Under the pieces are notes generated by a model. That model did no database searches and was not told the DNA's origin. It saw only the letters and a list, made by a program, of their open reading frames with translations. Positions 14,524 to 23,423 of a stretch of DNA of 34,401 bases are shown here, one piece after another (within the stretch, counting starts at the first letter, position 1; every line of letters begins with the position of its first letter). The translations under genes were made by a program, and so were the position numbers. This DNA is from Clostridia bacterium (GTDB lineage Bacteria; Bacillota; Clostridia; Lachnospirales; Lachnospiraceae): positions 1 to 34,401 of the forward strand of contig SAAH01000036.1 of NCBI GenBank assembly GCA_009929525.1. Direction: 5' to 3'.

Positions 14524-16833
14524 TCAGCCTGTTGTACGTTCGATATCAAGTACGCTGTCTACCTGACGGATCTTCTCCACCAGAGAGTTCAGTTCTTCTG
14601 TACTGTGGATATCAAATGTCATGGAGATAGTCGCTCTGCCCTGCTTGCTGGTCCTGCTGTTGATCGTAGTCAGATCGATCTTTCTCTCTGTAAATATCTT
14701 GGAAATATCCACAAGAAGTCCGGTTCTGTTATTGGCATAAACATTGATCTCTGCAGTATACAGGCCATTGGAAAAATCACTTCCCTGCCACTCTGCATCG
14801 ATCAGACGCACTCTGTCACCCTCTGTAAGATTGATCACATTGACACAGTCTGTTCTGTGGATCGTAACACCTCTTCCCCTGGTGACAAATCCTACGATCT
14901 CATCTCCCGGGATAGGGCTGCAGCATTTTGCAAAACGGACCGCCACATCGTCGATTCCCTTTACAACGATACCGCCTTTTTCCTTTACGATCGGCAGTTT
15001 GTCTTTTGCATCTGAAGCAACCGCTTCAAGAACTTTCTCATCTGTGATTTCTTTCTTATGTTCTTTCTCATAAGCTTCTATCAGTTTATTGAGAATCTGA
15101 CCTTCTTTCAAACCGCCATGGCCCAGTGCTGCAAGCACACTGTCCCAGTCATGGAATCCGTATTTTCTCATAACAGCTTCCATATAGCGCGGCTTTGTAA
15201 GTTCTCCCAACACTCTGCCTTTTAACTTGGCATAGTTGTTGAGCATCTCTTTGCCCTTGATGATATTATCTTCTTTGAGTTCCTGCTTGAACCACTGATT
15301 GATCTTGTTCTTCGCCTGGGTACTCTTGACGATCTTCAGCCAGTCACGACTTGGACCTCTGGAGTTTCCTGAAGTAATGATCTCGACCCGGTCACCATTT
15401 CTTATCTCACACTCGATAGGGACAAGCTTTCCATTTACTCTGGCACCGACCATCTTGTTGCCGACTGCACTGTGGACAGAATAGGCAAAATCCACGGTGG
15501 ATGAACCTCTTGGAAGAGTCTTGACATCTCCTGCCGGACTAAAACAATATACGTTCTCATTGAACAGATCCAGATCGCTCTTTAACAAACTCAAAAACTC
15601 TCTGTTATCCGACATGTCCCTCTGCCACTCCAGGATCTGGCGAAGCCAGCTGAGCTTCTCTTCTTCCTGCTGTGCCACCGGTTTCTTGCCGTCAGATGCT
15701 TCTTTGTACTTCCAGTGAGCTGCTATACCATACTCTGCAGTCCTGTGCATCTCGAAGGTACGGATCTGTATCTCAAATGGCTGACCATTTGGTCCGATCA
15801 ATGTTGTATGAAGGGACTGGTACATATTCGGCTTCGGCATTGCAATATAGTCTTTGAACCGTCCCGGAATCGGTGTGTACAGTTCATGGATCACACCAAG
15901 TGCCCCATAGCAGTCTTTTACATTTTCAACAATGATACGCACAGCAAACAGATCATAAATCTGATCCAAAGTTTTATCCTGATTTACCATCTTCTTATAG
16001 ATGCTAAAGAAATGCTTTACCCGGCCATTTACTTCGGCTTCGATCCCTGATGCTTCCATATGCTGACGTACATCATCCACAATCCCCTGAACAAAAGCTT
16101 CACGGGAAGACTTTCGGAGATTGATCTTCTCCACCAGATCGTAATATACTTCCGGTTTTAAATATTTTAATGACAGATCATCCAATTCGATCTTAACTTT
16201 AGATATACCAAGTCTCTGAGCGATCGGTGCGTAGATATCCATCGTCTCACGTGCTTTTTCCTTCTGCTTTTTCTCCGGCATATATTGGAGTGTCCGCAGA
16301 TTATGAAGACGATCGGCAAGTTTTATCAGTATGACCCTGATATCCTTAGCCATGGCAAGGAACATCTTTCTAAGATTCTCTGCCTGTACTTCCACCTTAT
16401 CCGCAGAATAGTTCAGCTGACCCAGCTTTGTTACTCCGTCAACCAAAAGAGCAACCTCTTCGCCGAACTCTGCAGCGATCTCTTCAGTGGTCATCACCGT
16501 ATCTTCCACCACATCATGGAGAATCCCTGCTGCGATCGTCTCTTTATCAAGCTCCAGATCTGCAAGTATGATTCCCACACACAGTGGGTGTATGATATAC
16601 GGTTCACCAGATCTTCTATTCTGTCCTTCATGGGCTGCATGGGCAATCTGATAGGCCTTCTCTATCATGGAAATATCCGTGGAAGGATGATACTCTCGAA
16701 TACTTGCGATCAGTTCATTATAAAGAAGTTCTGGGCTCGTAAAGTCCTTCATCCTCTTAACACTGGCATCCACAGCTTCGATCTCCTGCAAACGCTCTTC
16801 TTCTATACTTTTTATATTTTTTCCCTCTTCCAT
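14524..16833 (-). CDS. relA: Bifunctional (p)ppGpp synthetase/hydrolase
   Basis: A 769-residue long Rel/SpoT homologue that makes and degrades the alarmone (p)ppGpp. The N-terminal HD hydrolase domain is intact (H65, H82, HD at 106-107, ED at 110-111). The synthetase domain (about 240-375) shows GRVKHFFSIYKKM and PKPNMYQSLHT, so both activities are likely. A TGS domain lies around 410-475 (FSPAGDVKTLPRGSSTVDFAY), a zinc-finger/CCSPIPGDEIVGF block around 650, and a C-terminal ACT domain from about 690. It starts behind AGGCGG and follows apt by 20 nt, the classic apt-rel order. In most Firmicutes this is the single long Rel protein. Its transcription comes from the promoter before apt. Confidence 0.97.
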   Translation of the reverse strand: MEEGKNIKSIEEERLQEIEAVDASVKRMKDFTSPELLYNELIASIREYHPSTDISMIEKAYQIAHAAHEGQNRRSGEPYIIHPLCVGIILADLELDKETIAAGILHDVVEDTVMTTEEIAAEFGEEVALLVDGVTKLGQLNYSADKVEVQAENLRKMFLAMAKDIRVILIKLADRLHNLRTLQYMPEKKQKEKARETMDIYAPIAQRLGISKVKIELDDLSLKYLKPEVYYDLVEKINLRKSSREAFVQGIVDDVRQHMEASGIEAEVNGRVKHFFSIYKKMVNQDKTLDQIYDLFAVRIIVENVKDCYGALGVIHELYTPIPGRFKDYIAMPKPNMYQSLHTTLIGPNGQPFEIQIRTFEMHRTAEYGIAAHWKYKEASDGKKPVAQQEEEKLSWLRQILEWQRDMSDNREFLSLLKSDLDLFNENVYCFSPAGDVKTLPRGSSTVDFAYSVHSAVGNKMVGARVNGKLVPIECEIRNGDRVEIITSGNSRGPSRDWLKIVKSTQAKNKINQWFKQELKEDNIIKGKEMLNNYAKLKGRVLGELTKPRYMEAVMRKYGFHDWDSVLAALGHGGLKEGQILNKLIEAYEKEHKKEITDEKVLEAVASDAKDKLPIVKEKGGIVVKGIDDVAVRFAKCCSPIPGDEIVGFVTRGRGVTIHRTDCVNVINLTEGDRVRLIDAEWQGSDFSNGLYTAEINVYANNRTGLLVDISKIFTERKIDLTTINSRTSKQGRATISMTFDIHSTEELNSLVEKIRQVDSVLDIERTTG

Positions 16834-16853
16834 AGAATACCGCCTATCTGAAT

Positions 16854-17378
16854 TTATTTTCCTTCGTAACAGATAACAGACTCGACATCATAATTTTTCA
16901 GACGATCTCTTCCGTTAAGACCTGCAAGCTCCATCAAAAATACAATTTTTTCTACCTGTCCGCCCAACTTTTCAATCATCTTGACAGCGGCTTCTATCGT
17001 TCCTCCGGTAGCGATCAGATCATCGATCAAGGCAACCTTCTGCCCTGGTTTGATCGCATCCTTATGCATCTCTATCGTAGCACTTCCATATTCAAGATCA
17101 TAATCTTCTGAAATCGTATCACATGGAAGTTTTCCTTTTTTTCTAACTGGTACAAATGGCTTATGTAAATTATAGGCCACTGGTACACCAAAAATAAATC
17201 CTCTGGATTCTGTTCCAACAATTACATCCACATCCGTATCTTTCAGCAGATTCTGGATGGAATCGATTGCGATCTGCAGTCCATCAGCATCCTGGAGGAT
17301 ACTTGTCACATCACGGAAGACAATACCTGGTTCCGGAAAGTCCGGAATACTTCTAACGTATTCTTCAAGTTTTTTCAT
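16854..17378 (-). CDS. apt: Adenine phosphoribosyltransferase
   Basis: A 174-residue enzyme that converts adenine and PRPP to AMP in purine salvage. The PRPP-binding loop VALIDDLIATGGT is at residues 115-127. Other family hallmarks are FPEPGIVFRDVTS (about 14-26), GTESRGFIFG (55-64) and PVRKKGKLP (77-85). The ATG follows AAGGGAG. It is the first gene of the long minus-strand operon and has its own consensus promoter about 35 nt upstream. Confidence 0.97.
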   Translation of the reverse strand: MKKLEEYVRSIPDFPEPGIVFRDVTSILQDADGLQIAIDSIQNLLKDTDVDVIVGTESRGFIFGVPVAYNLHKPFVPVRKKGKLPCDTISEDYDLEYGSATIEMHKDAIKPGQKVALIDDLIATGGTIEAAVKMIEKLGGQVEKIVFLMELAGLNGRDRLKNYDVESVICYEGK

Positions 17379-17418
17379 AATGATCTCCCTTCAACTTTAA
17401 TCGACAATTAGCGAAATT

Positions 17419-17447
17419 ATTATACCATTATTCTATATTATCCGCAA
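17419..17447 (-). promoter_or_regulatory. Sigma-A type promoter of the apt-rel-hisS-aspS operon
   Basis: On the minus strand TTGCGG (17442-17447), a 17-nt spacer and a perfect TATAAT (17419-17424). The predicted start near 17412 leaves a 5' leader of about 35 nt before the apt ATG. This is the only clear promoter for the seven-gene operon. Confidence 0.8.
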
Positions 17448-17512
17448 TTTTTTTTTCGAATGTTACATGATCTTGCATGTTCTTACCATAGATTTGGTCT
17501 GATTTTCCTCGA

Positions 17513-18622
17513 TCATCTGACCTGTATTGCCTTGTGCGGACACATTTCCTGGCAGCAAAAACATCTGATACATTTTTTGTAATCATATTTGGGAGGTTCT
17601 TTTCTTCCATTTTTAAATGTAATCGCTTTACCTTCCACTGGACAGGCTTCCACACAGATCCCACATTTTTTGCAGTCCGCATCAACGATATAAGGACGTT
17701 TTCCAAATGGCTTCATGATATAGCGAAATTTGCTCCAGATATTTTTTCTCTGTTTTCTTCTGTCCACATTGTAATCTGGATCGCCATATCTTTTTACAGC
17801 CTCCTGCATGGAGATTTCACCATCCGGCGTGAGGATCTGTATCATTTCTTCCTTCCACTGCCCAAGTCCCATCCTCTCTCCATGGATATTCGTGGGAACA
17901 AGTTCCGGTTTCAAATGGACCAGGTGGCAAAACACACTGTCTACAGCTACAGGATCCGTTCCTATCATGATCAGGTTCATAGGGATAGGATCGCCTGATG
18001 TTGGACCATTTCCCTCCATTGCCACCACTGCATCCATGATACACAGTCTCGGTCTTATCTTCTGGTTCAGCTCTATCAGCATCCTTGCAAAACTGTCTGC
18101 ATTTGGATATCTGGTATGACCCTGGGCTTTGTGAAAACCACTGATACATCCATACAGATTCTTCACACCGCCGGTCACCCGTTCAAGGGCATGGGTCTTC
18201 ATCTTACACAGATTGATCAGTGCGTCTGCCTCCTGCACTGGCCTTGCAAGATAAAAGTCATCCACCATACTGGCTTTCCCAAAGTCTTCGACCGTGACAT
18301 CATACTGATCCAGTAGTGTGTCCATGCCGGTTCCTTCCATAACTTTTCTTGCGTCGCCCACCCCGCAGGAATCTCCGCATCCCAGATGCTCATATCCATT
18401 TTCACGAAGAAGCCGTGCCACTGCACCTACTACTGCCGGATGGGTGATCACGGCACGGGAAACTTCTGCCTTTCTTACAAGATTAGGCTTCAGAAGGATC
18501 TTTTCTTCCTTACGTATCAACGATTCCCATCCTCCCAGAAGTGAGATTCCCGTCTTTATCTTTTCATATACCTGCTCTTCCTCATAAGAATCACAAGGCA
18601 CTAATATTACTTTGCTTTTCAT
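17513..18622 (-). CDS. DUF362 and 4Fe-4S ferredoxin domain protein
   Basis: A 369-residue cytoplasmic iron-sulphur protein. The main part (about 1-290) is the DUF362 domain, with LLKPNLV, RAVITHPAVV, GDSCGVGDA and LINLCKMKTHALERVTGGVKN split over residues 45-155. The C-terminal 60 residues are a bacterial ferredoxin pair, CKKCGICVEACP and CIRCFCCQEMCP, which should bind two [4Fe-4S] clusters. Two ATGs lie side by side; the second (18622) is 5 nt from AAAGGAG and is preferred over 18625. The ribosome binding site overlaps the stop of the upstream carrier gene. The family's reaction is not known; the domain pair implies electron transfer. Confidence 0.9.
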   Translation of the reverse strand: MKSKVILVPCDSYEEEQVYEKIKTGISLLGGWESLIRKEEKILLKPNLVRKAEVSRAVITHPAVVGAVARLLRENGYEHLGCGDSCGVGDARKVMEGTGMDTLLDQYDVTVEDFGKASMVDDFYLARPVQEADALINLCKMKTHALERVTGGVKNLYGCISGFHKAQGHTRYPNADSFARMLIELNQKIRPRLCIMDAVVAMEGNGPTSGDPIPMNLIMIGTDPVAVDSVFCHLVHLKPELVPTNIHGERMGLGQWKEEMIQILTPDGEISMQEAVKRYGDPDYNVDRRKQRKNIWSKFRYIMKPFGKRPYIVDADCKKCGICVEACPVEGKAITFKNGRKEPPKYDYKKCIRCFCCQEMCPHKAIQVR

Positions 18623-18633
18623 CATTACTCCTT

Positions 18634-19578
18634 TTATAGCATACCCAAAGTCCTAAAAAGGCACAGCCACCCTGTCAGGGTAAATGCACTGCAAAACGTG
18701 GTGATCATAACAATACTGGAGGAAAGCACGCCGTCATGTCCCATATTTCTCGCCATGATATAGCAGCTGACCGTTGTAGCTGATCCCAGCATGACCAAAA
18801 TCGCCGTAAGCTCCTGATCCCGAAATCCCAGTGCGATCGCCATTGGAAGAAATATCGCACACCAGCCCACCAGTTTCATGGCCGAAGCTGTCAGCGCCGG
18901 TTTTAATCTGGCAAATGCCTTCTTTTCATCAAAAGCTGCTCCCATCGCCATCAATCCCAGCGGTGTTGCCAGCACGCCCAGATTATTCGCTGTTTTCATC
19001 AGCACGTTTGGCCTGGGAAGCTTGAATGCTGACCAGATGACACCTATTACGATTCCCAATATGATGGGATTTGTAATAATCCCCTTTAAAGTTTTCTTTA
19101 CCAGTGCCAGATCCATACTGCCCCGATCCGGTTTCAAGAATGAAAGTACAACTACTGCCATAATATTGTAAATTGGCACCGATGCGATGATCATAAGAGG
19201 CGCCATACCCGAATCTCCGTAAATATTCTGAATAAATGCAATCCCCAGGATTGCTGCACTGCTCCTATAAGCTCCCTGAACAAATTCTCCCTGTATCGCC
19301 TTATCTTTCCAAAGACAAGACACTCCCATCGAGATCACTATACAGATACATGTAGCCACCGCACAAAAAAGAACAAATTTCCCATTCCACACCTTTGTAA
19401 ATTCGGCTTCCGACAGGTCACAAAAAAGCAGTGCCGGCAAAGCTGCATTGAATACAAATTTGTTTAGTTTATTTACAAACGATGTTTCCATCAATCCCAT
19501 ATGGCGGAAAACATATCCCATCACCATTGTAAAGAAGATCGGCATCGTTGCTTCCAGACTAAATATAAGATTTTCCAT
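18634..19578 (-). CDS. AEC-family carrier, copy 2
   Basis: A 314-residue integral membrane protein of the auxin efflux carrier (AEC) family, with about ten membrane helices in two blocks of five separated by a loop near residues 150-165. Family motifs visible are the N-terminal TMPIFFTMVMGYVFRHMGLM, FNAALPALLF, and the broken-helix region GLMAMGAAFDEKK (about 209-221). Bacterial AEC proteins export or exchange small carboxylates such as malate, but the substrate here is unknown. It starts 9 nt after the other AEC gene behind AGGGGGA and ends 11 nt before the DUF362 start, so the three are one transcription unit. Confidence 0.92.
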   Translation of the reverse strand: MENLIFSLEATMPIFFTMVMGYVFRHMGLMETSFVNKLNKFVFNAALPALLFCDLSEAEFTKVWNGKFVLFCAVATCICIVISMGVSCLWKDKAIQGEFVQGAYRSSAAILGIAFIQNIYGDSGMAPLMIIASVPIYNIMAVVVLSFLKPDRGSMDLALVKKTLKGIITNPIILGIVIGVIWSAFKLPRPNVLMKTANNLGVLATPLGLMAMGAAFDEKKAFARLKPALTASAMKLVGWCAIFLPMAIALGFRDQELTAILVMLGSATTVSCYIMARNMGHDGVLSSSIVMITTFCSAFTLTGWLCLFRTLGML

Positions 19579-19587
19579 AATTTCCCC

Positions 19588-20532
19588 CTACACGTATCCC
19601 AGGCTCCGCAGTACATATAACCACGTGGTCATAGTAAATGCACTGCCAAGCGTAGTCATCATCACGACGCTGGACGTCAGCATGCCTTCATGCCCCATAT
19701 TCTTGGCCATGATAAAGCTGCTGACAGCCGAAGATGATCCGGATAAAACCAATATGGATACGATCTGCTCTCCACGAAATCCAAATAAAATCGCCAGCGG
19801 AAGTACAATGGCCGCCAGACCGATAAGACGTACAAAAGTACATCCAGAAGCCGGACGTATCATAGCAAGTGCTTTTTTCCCTTCAAATGAGGCTCCCATC
19901 GCCATCAGTCCAAGCGGTGTTGCCAGAACCGACAGGTTATGAAGAGATTTCTGTACGATCGGTACCTGCGGTACACTGCAAACTGATAAGATCACACCTG
20001 CAACGATTCCCAGAATGATCGGATTCGTCACAATTCCTTTCAACGTATCTTTTATCAGTTTGCCATCCATCTTTCCTCTGTTAGGCTTCATAAAGGAAAG
20101 AACCACCACCGCAAACATATTATAAAACGGTACCGTACCGATCAGCATGAGCGGAGCAATTCCGGAAGCTCCATATATATTCTGAATAAACGCAATTCCA
20201 AGGATGGCCGTGTTGCTGCGAAATGCCGCCTGCACGAACTCTCCCCGGATATTCCTGTCTCTTACCATTCTTGACAATAAAATACATACCAATACACTTA
20301 TTACCGTAACTCCAATGCAAAATCCTACAAACTTCCCATCCCATAAGGTACCAAAGTCAGCCTCCCACATATCCTCCAAAAGAAGCATCGGCAAAGCCAC
20401 CTTGAAAACAAAACGATTTAATTTTTTAACAAAATCCCCATCCATCAGACCAATCTGCCGAAAGACATATCCCAACAACATCGTACAGAAGATTGGCATC
20501 GTTGCGTTCAAACAAAATATAAGATTATCCAC
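19588..20532 (-). CDS. AEC-family carrier, copy 1
   Basis: A second AEC-family carrier, clearly paralogous to its downstream neighbour along its whole length (for example NLIFCLNATMPIFCTMLLGY against NLIFSLEATMPIFFTMVMGY, and GLMAMGASFEGKKA against GLMAMGAAFDEKKA). I start it at GTG 20532, behind AGAGGAT. This gives 314 residues, exactly the length of the neighbour, and aligns the N-termini. The longest frame starts at a TTG (20571) with no equivalent in the paralogue. No promoter is clear between the lysA terminator and this start. The substrate is unknown. Confidence 0.9.
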   Translation of the reverse strand: MDNLIFCLNATMPIFCTMLLGYVFRQIGLMDGDFVKKLNRFVFKVALPMLLLEDMWEADFGTLWDGKFVGFCIGVTVISVLVCILLSRMVRDRNIRGEFVQAAFRSNTAILGIAFIQNIYGASGIAPLMLIGTVPFYNMFAVVVLSFMKPNRGKMDGKLIKDTLKGIVTNPIILGIVAGVILSVCSVPQVPIVQKSLHNLSVLATPLGLMAMGASFEGKKALAMIRPASGCTFVRLIGLAAIVLPLAILFGFRGEQIVSILVLSGSSSAVSSFIMAKNMGHEGMLTSSVVMMTTLGSAFTMTTWLYVLRSLGYV

Positions 20533-20586
20533 TATTTTCTTATCCTCTTCCCTTGTATCATTATTCCTCAATTCTTATGTTCTTTG

Positions 20587-20619
20587 AAAAAATCGGGGTC
20601 GACTTATATGTCAACCCCG
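20587..20619 (-). terminator. Intrinsic terminator of the corA-pyk-lysA operon
   Basis: Minus strand: CGGGGTTGAC (20610-20619) pairs with GTCGACCCCG (20594-20603), nine of ten positions plus one G-U, with a six-base loop. A run of six T follows (20587-20592). It starts about 40 nt after the lysA stop and separates lysA from the AEC genes. Confidence 0.9.
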
Positions 20620-20661
20620 TACTTTTGATCTGAATAAAGTTATGTATCAGACACACAGATC

Positions 20662-21933
20662 TTATTCAAACATCTTTTTATAGATTGGGAAACAATCCAA
20701 TGTTGCAAAATAATCTTCCGGTGTTTCTGCCCGGCGGATCATCTCAAAGCTTCCGTCTTCCTTCAGTAATATCTCTGCTGATTTTAATTTGCCGTTGTAA
20801 TTATATCCCATAGCATAACCATGTGCTCCGGTATCATGGATGACCAGCAGATCTCCCATATCGATCTTTGGAAGCATTCTGTCGATGGCAAACTTATCAT
20901 TATTCTCACATAAAGATCCTGTAATGTCATATTTGTGATCACATGGCTCATCTTCTTTGCCCATAACCGTAATATGATGATATGCTCCGTACATAGCCGG
21001 GCGCATCAGGTTAACTGCACAGGCATCACAGCCGATGTACTCTTTATGTGTATGTTTTTCATGAATCGCCTCTGTAACCAGACATCCATAAGGGCCTGTC
21101 ATGAATCTTCCCAGTTCAGTAAAGATAGCTACATCATCCATCCCTGCTGCACCCAGTACTTCATCATAAACTTTTTTAACACCTGCACCGATCACACGGA
21201 TATCATTTGGCTCCTGATCTGGTTTGTAAGGGATACCGATCCCGCCTGAGAGATTGATAAATTTTATGTCTGCCCCTGTCTCTTTTTCAAGCTTAACAGC
21301 AACTTCAAAGAGAACTTTAGCAAGCATCGGATAATATTCATTTGTTACGGTATTGCTGGCAAGGAATGCATGAATACCAAATCTCTTTGCGCCTTTTGCC
21401 TTAAGAATCTTAAATGCCTCAAAAAGCTGCTCTGTTGTCATACCATATTTTGCATCTCCGGGATTGTCCATGATGCTGTTGCTGATCTTAAATAATCCGC
21501 CTGGATTATATCTGCAGCAGATAGTTTCCGGGATATGTCCGATTGCTTTCTCCAGATAATCGATATGTGTGATATCATCCAGATTGATGATCGCCCCTAC
21601 TTTCTCAGCATATACGTATTCTTCTGCCGGAGTAGCATTTGATGAAAACATAATGTCTCCCTCTTTGCAGTCCAATGCATGAGACAGCATCAACTCTGTC
21701 ATGGAGGAACAGTCACATCCGCATCCATACTCCTGTAATATCTGGATCAATGCTGGATTCGGGCAGGCCTTTACTGCAAAATACTCCTTGAATCCTGGAT
21801 TCCATGAAAAAGCTTCTTTCAACGCTTTTACATTCTCTCTGATTCCTTTTTCATCATAGAGGTGGAATGGAGTAGGAAACTTTGCAACAATCTCTTCAAG
21901 TTTTTCTTTTGTGACAAATGGCTGTTTTTTCAT
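20662..21933 (-). CDS. lysA: Diaminopimelate decarboxylase
   Basis: A 423-residue PLP enzyme of the fold-III decarboxylase family. It catalyses the last step of lysine synthesis, meso-diaminopimelate to L-lysine. The Schiff-base lysine is K55 in YFAVKACPNP. Further motifs are FINLSGGIGIPY (glycine-rich phosphate site, about 228), ELGRFMTGPYGCLV (about 268) and the C-terminal CENNDKFAIDR and DTGAHGYAMGYNYNG. The ornithine/arginine decarboxylase relatives share the fold, but the GAHGYAM block suits LysA, although this is the longer clostridial subgroup. It is the last gene of the operon, 42 nt after pyk. Its ATG lies 11 nt from GAGGAG, with an intervening short ATG frame. Confidence 0.88.
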   Translation of the reverse strand: MKKQPFVTKEKLEEIVAKFPTPFHLYDEKGIRENVKALKEAFSWNPGFKEYFAVKACPNPALIQILQEYGCGCDCSSMTELMLSHALDCKEGDIMFSSNATPAEEYVYAEKVGAIINLDDITHIDYLEKAIGHIPETICCRYNPGGLFKISNSIMDNPGDAKYGMTTEQLFEAFKILKAKGAKRFGIHAFLASNTVTNEYYPMLAKVLFEVAVKLEKETGADIKFINLSGGIGIPYKPDQEPNDIRVIGAGVKKVYDEVLGAAGMDDVAIFTELGRFMTGPYGCLVTEAIHEKHTHKEYIGCDACAVNLMRPAMYGAYHHITVMGKEDEPCDHKYDITGSLCENNDKFAIDRMLPKIDMGDLLVIHDTGAHGYAMGYNYNGKLKSAEILLKEDGSFEMIRRAETPEDYFATLDCFPIYKKMFE

Positions 21934-21975
21934 TTCTTCATAATCTCCTCTTTAAGTATATTCTTTCTTTTTATA

Positions 21976-23412
21976 CTATTTTGCCTGTATAATCTGCATA
22001 ATATTTGTCATGGCACCTTCTCCGGTGATGACGTTTGTCGCAGGATCACCTGCTGTAAATACCACAAGGTCTCCCTTTTTCACAAGGTTTTCCCTCTTCA
22101 CCACATACATGGAGTGGGAAATGATATTCTCCGTGGAATCTTCCTCATAACCAGCCACCGGAGTAACTCCCCAGTAAAGCTGCATCTTTCTTCTTGCCCA
22201 TGCATTCGGGCTGACTCCATAGATCGGGACTTTCGGTCTGAAGTTTGATATCAGACGCGCTGTCTGTCCTGATATAGTCGGTGCAACGATACAGTCTGCA
22301 TTCAGATTCTCTGTCGCCTGTACAGCAGCGATACCAACAGAGCTGGATACATTTCTGTTTCCTCTGAGAGCTCTGTAATCCAGATGACTCTTATAGTCAA
22401 GGTATGGCTCTGATGACTGCGCGATCTTTACCATCATCTGTACTGCTTCTACCGGATACTTTCCTACTGCTGTCTCACCGGAAAGCATGATAGCATCGGT
22501 ACCGTCATAGATAGCATTTGCAACGTCTGTCACTTCCGCTCTTGTAGGACGTGGATTTCTCATCATGGAATCCAACATCTGTGTTGCAGTGATGACCGGT
22601 TTGTAATTCTCATTACATTTCTGAATGATCTTTTTCTGGATATGTGGAACTTCATGAGCCGGAATCTCTACTCCCAGATCACCTCTGGCAACCATAATTC
22701 CATCAGAAGCCTTGATGATCTTGTCGATATTCTTAACACCTTCTGCGTTCTCTATCTTAGCGATAACATCGATGCGGTCACCGCCATTTGCATGGAGAAG
22801 TTCTTTGATTTCTTTGATTGCTTCTCCTGTTCTTACAAAAGATGCTGCTATAAAATCAATTCCCTGCTCGATACCAAACAAAATATCTTTCTTATCCTGC
22901 TCTGTGATAGCTGGAAGATTTACTTTTACATTCGGTACATTGATACCTTTTTGCTGTCCAAGTTCTCCGCCGTTGACGATGCGACAGACAACATCTGTAT
23001 CTGTAACTTCTTCTACTGTAAGCTGAACCAGGCCGTCATCGATCAGGATCGTATTTCCCACTTTTACATCGCTTGGAAGTCCGGCATAAGTCTGATAACA
23101 ACGTTTATTATTTCCTACGATCTTCTCTGTAGTAAGAGTAAATGTCTCACCCTCGACCAGTGTTACTTTCTGGCCATCTTCCAAAAGTCCGGTTCTTATC
23201 TCAGGACCCTTGGTATCCAGTAATATCGCCACCGGAATCTTCAAATCCTTACGGGCTTTCTTCAGAACATCCATTCTTTCTTTCTGTTCTTCGTGAGTAC
23301 CATGTGAAAAGTTAAATCTGGCAATATCCATGCCTGCTTTCATCAGTTTTTTCATCATCTCTTCGTTGTTGGTATTCGGTCCCATCGTACATATAATCTT
23401 TGTCCGCTTCAT
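21976..23412 (-). CDS. pyk: Pyruvate kinase
   Basis: The last enzyme of glycolysis, phosphoenolpyruvate plus ADP to pyruvate plus ATP. With the ATG at 23412 it has 478 residues and begins MKRTKIICTMGP, as pyruvate kinases do; AGGGGGA lies 6 nt upstream. The longest frame from 23463 adds 17 residues that belong to the upstream gene's 3' end. Seen motifs are ARFNFSHG, ILLDTKGPEIRTG, the active-site IIAKIENAEGV (written VIAKIENAEGV here), MVARGDLGVEIP, and VITATQMLDSM. The C-terminal allosteric domain is complete, but the extra PEP-utiliser domain found in some Bacilli enzymes is absent. It starts 11 nt after the rhomboid-like gene. Confidence 0.97.
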   Translation of the reverse strand: MKRTKIICTMGPNTNNEEMMKKLMKAGMDIARFNFSHGTHEEQKERMDVLKKARKDLKIPVAILLDTKGPEIRTGLLEDGQKVTLVEGETFTLTTEKIVGNNKRCYQTYAGLPSDVKVGNTILIDDGLVQLTVEEVTDTDVVCRIVNGGELGQQKGINVPNVKVNLPAITEQDKKDILFGIEQGIDFIAASFVRTGEAIKEIKELLHANGGDRIDVIAKIENAEGVKNIDKIIKASDGIMVARGDLGVEIPAHEVPHIQKKIIQKCNENYKPVITATQMLDSMMRNPRPTRAEVTDVANAIYDGTDAIMLSGETAVGKYPVEAVQMMVKIAQSSEPYLDYKSHLDYRALRGNRNVSSSVGIAAVQATENLNADCIVAPTISGQTARLISNFRPKVPIYGVSPNAWARRKMQLYWGVTPVAGYEEDSTENIISHSMYVVKRENLVKKGDLVVFTAGDPATNVITGEGAMTNIMQIIQAK

Positions 23413-23423
23413 CCTTGATCCCC

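Noticed and set aside
17461-17500. Terminator of the DUF362 gene from an ACATG/CATGT hairpin
   Set aside because: Only five base pairs and no T-run on the minus strand; the adjacent T-run is on the plus strand and does not fit.
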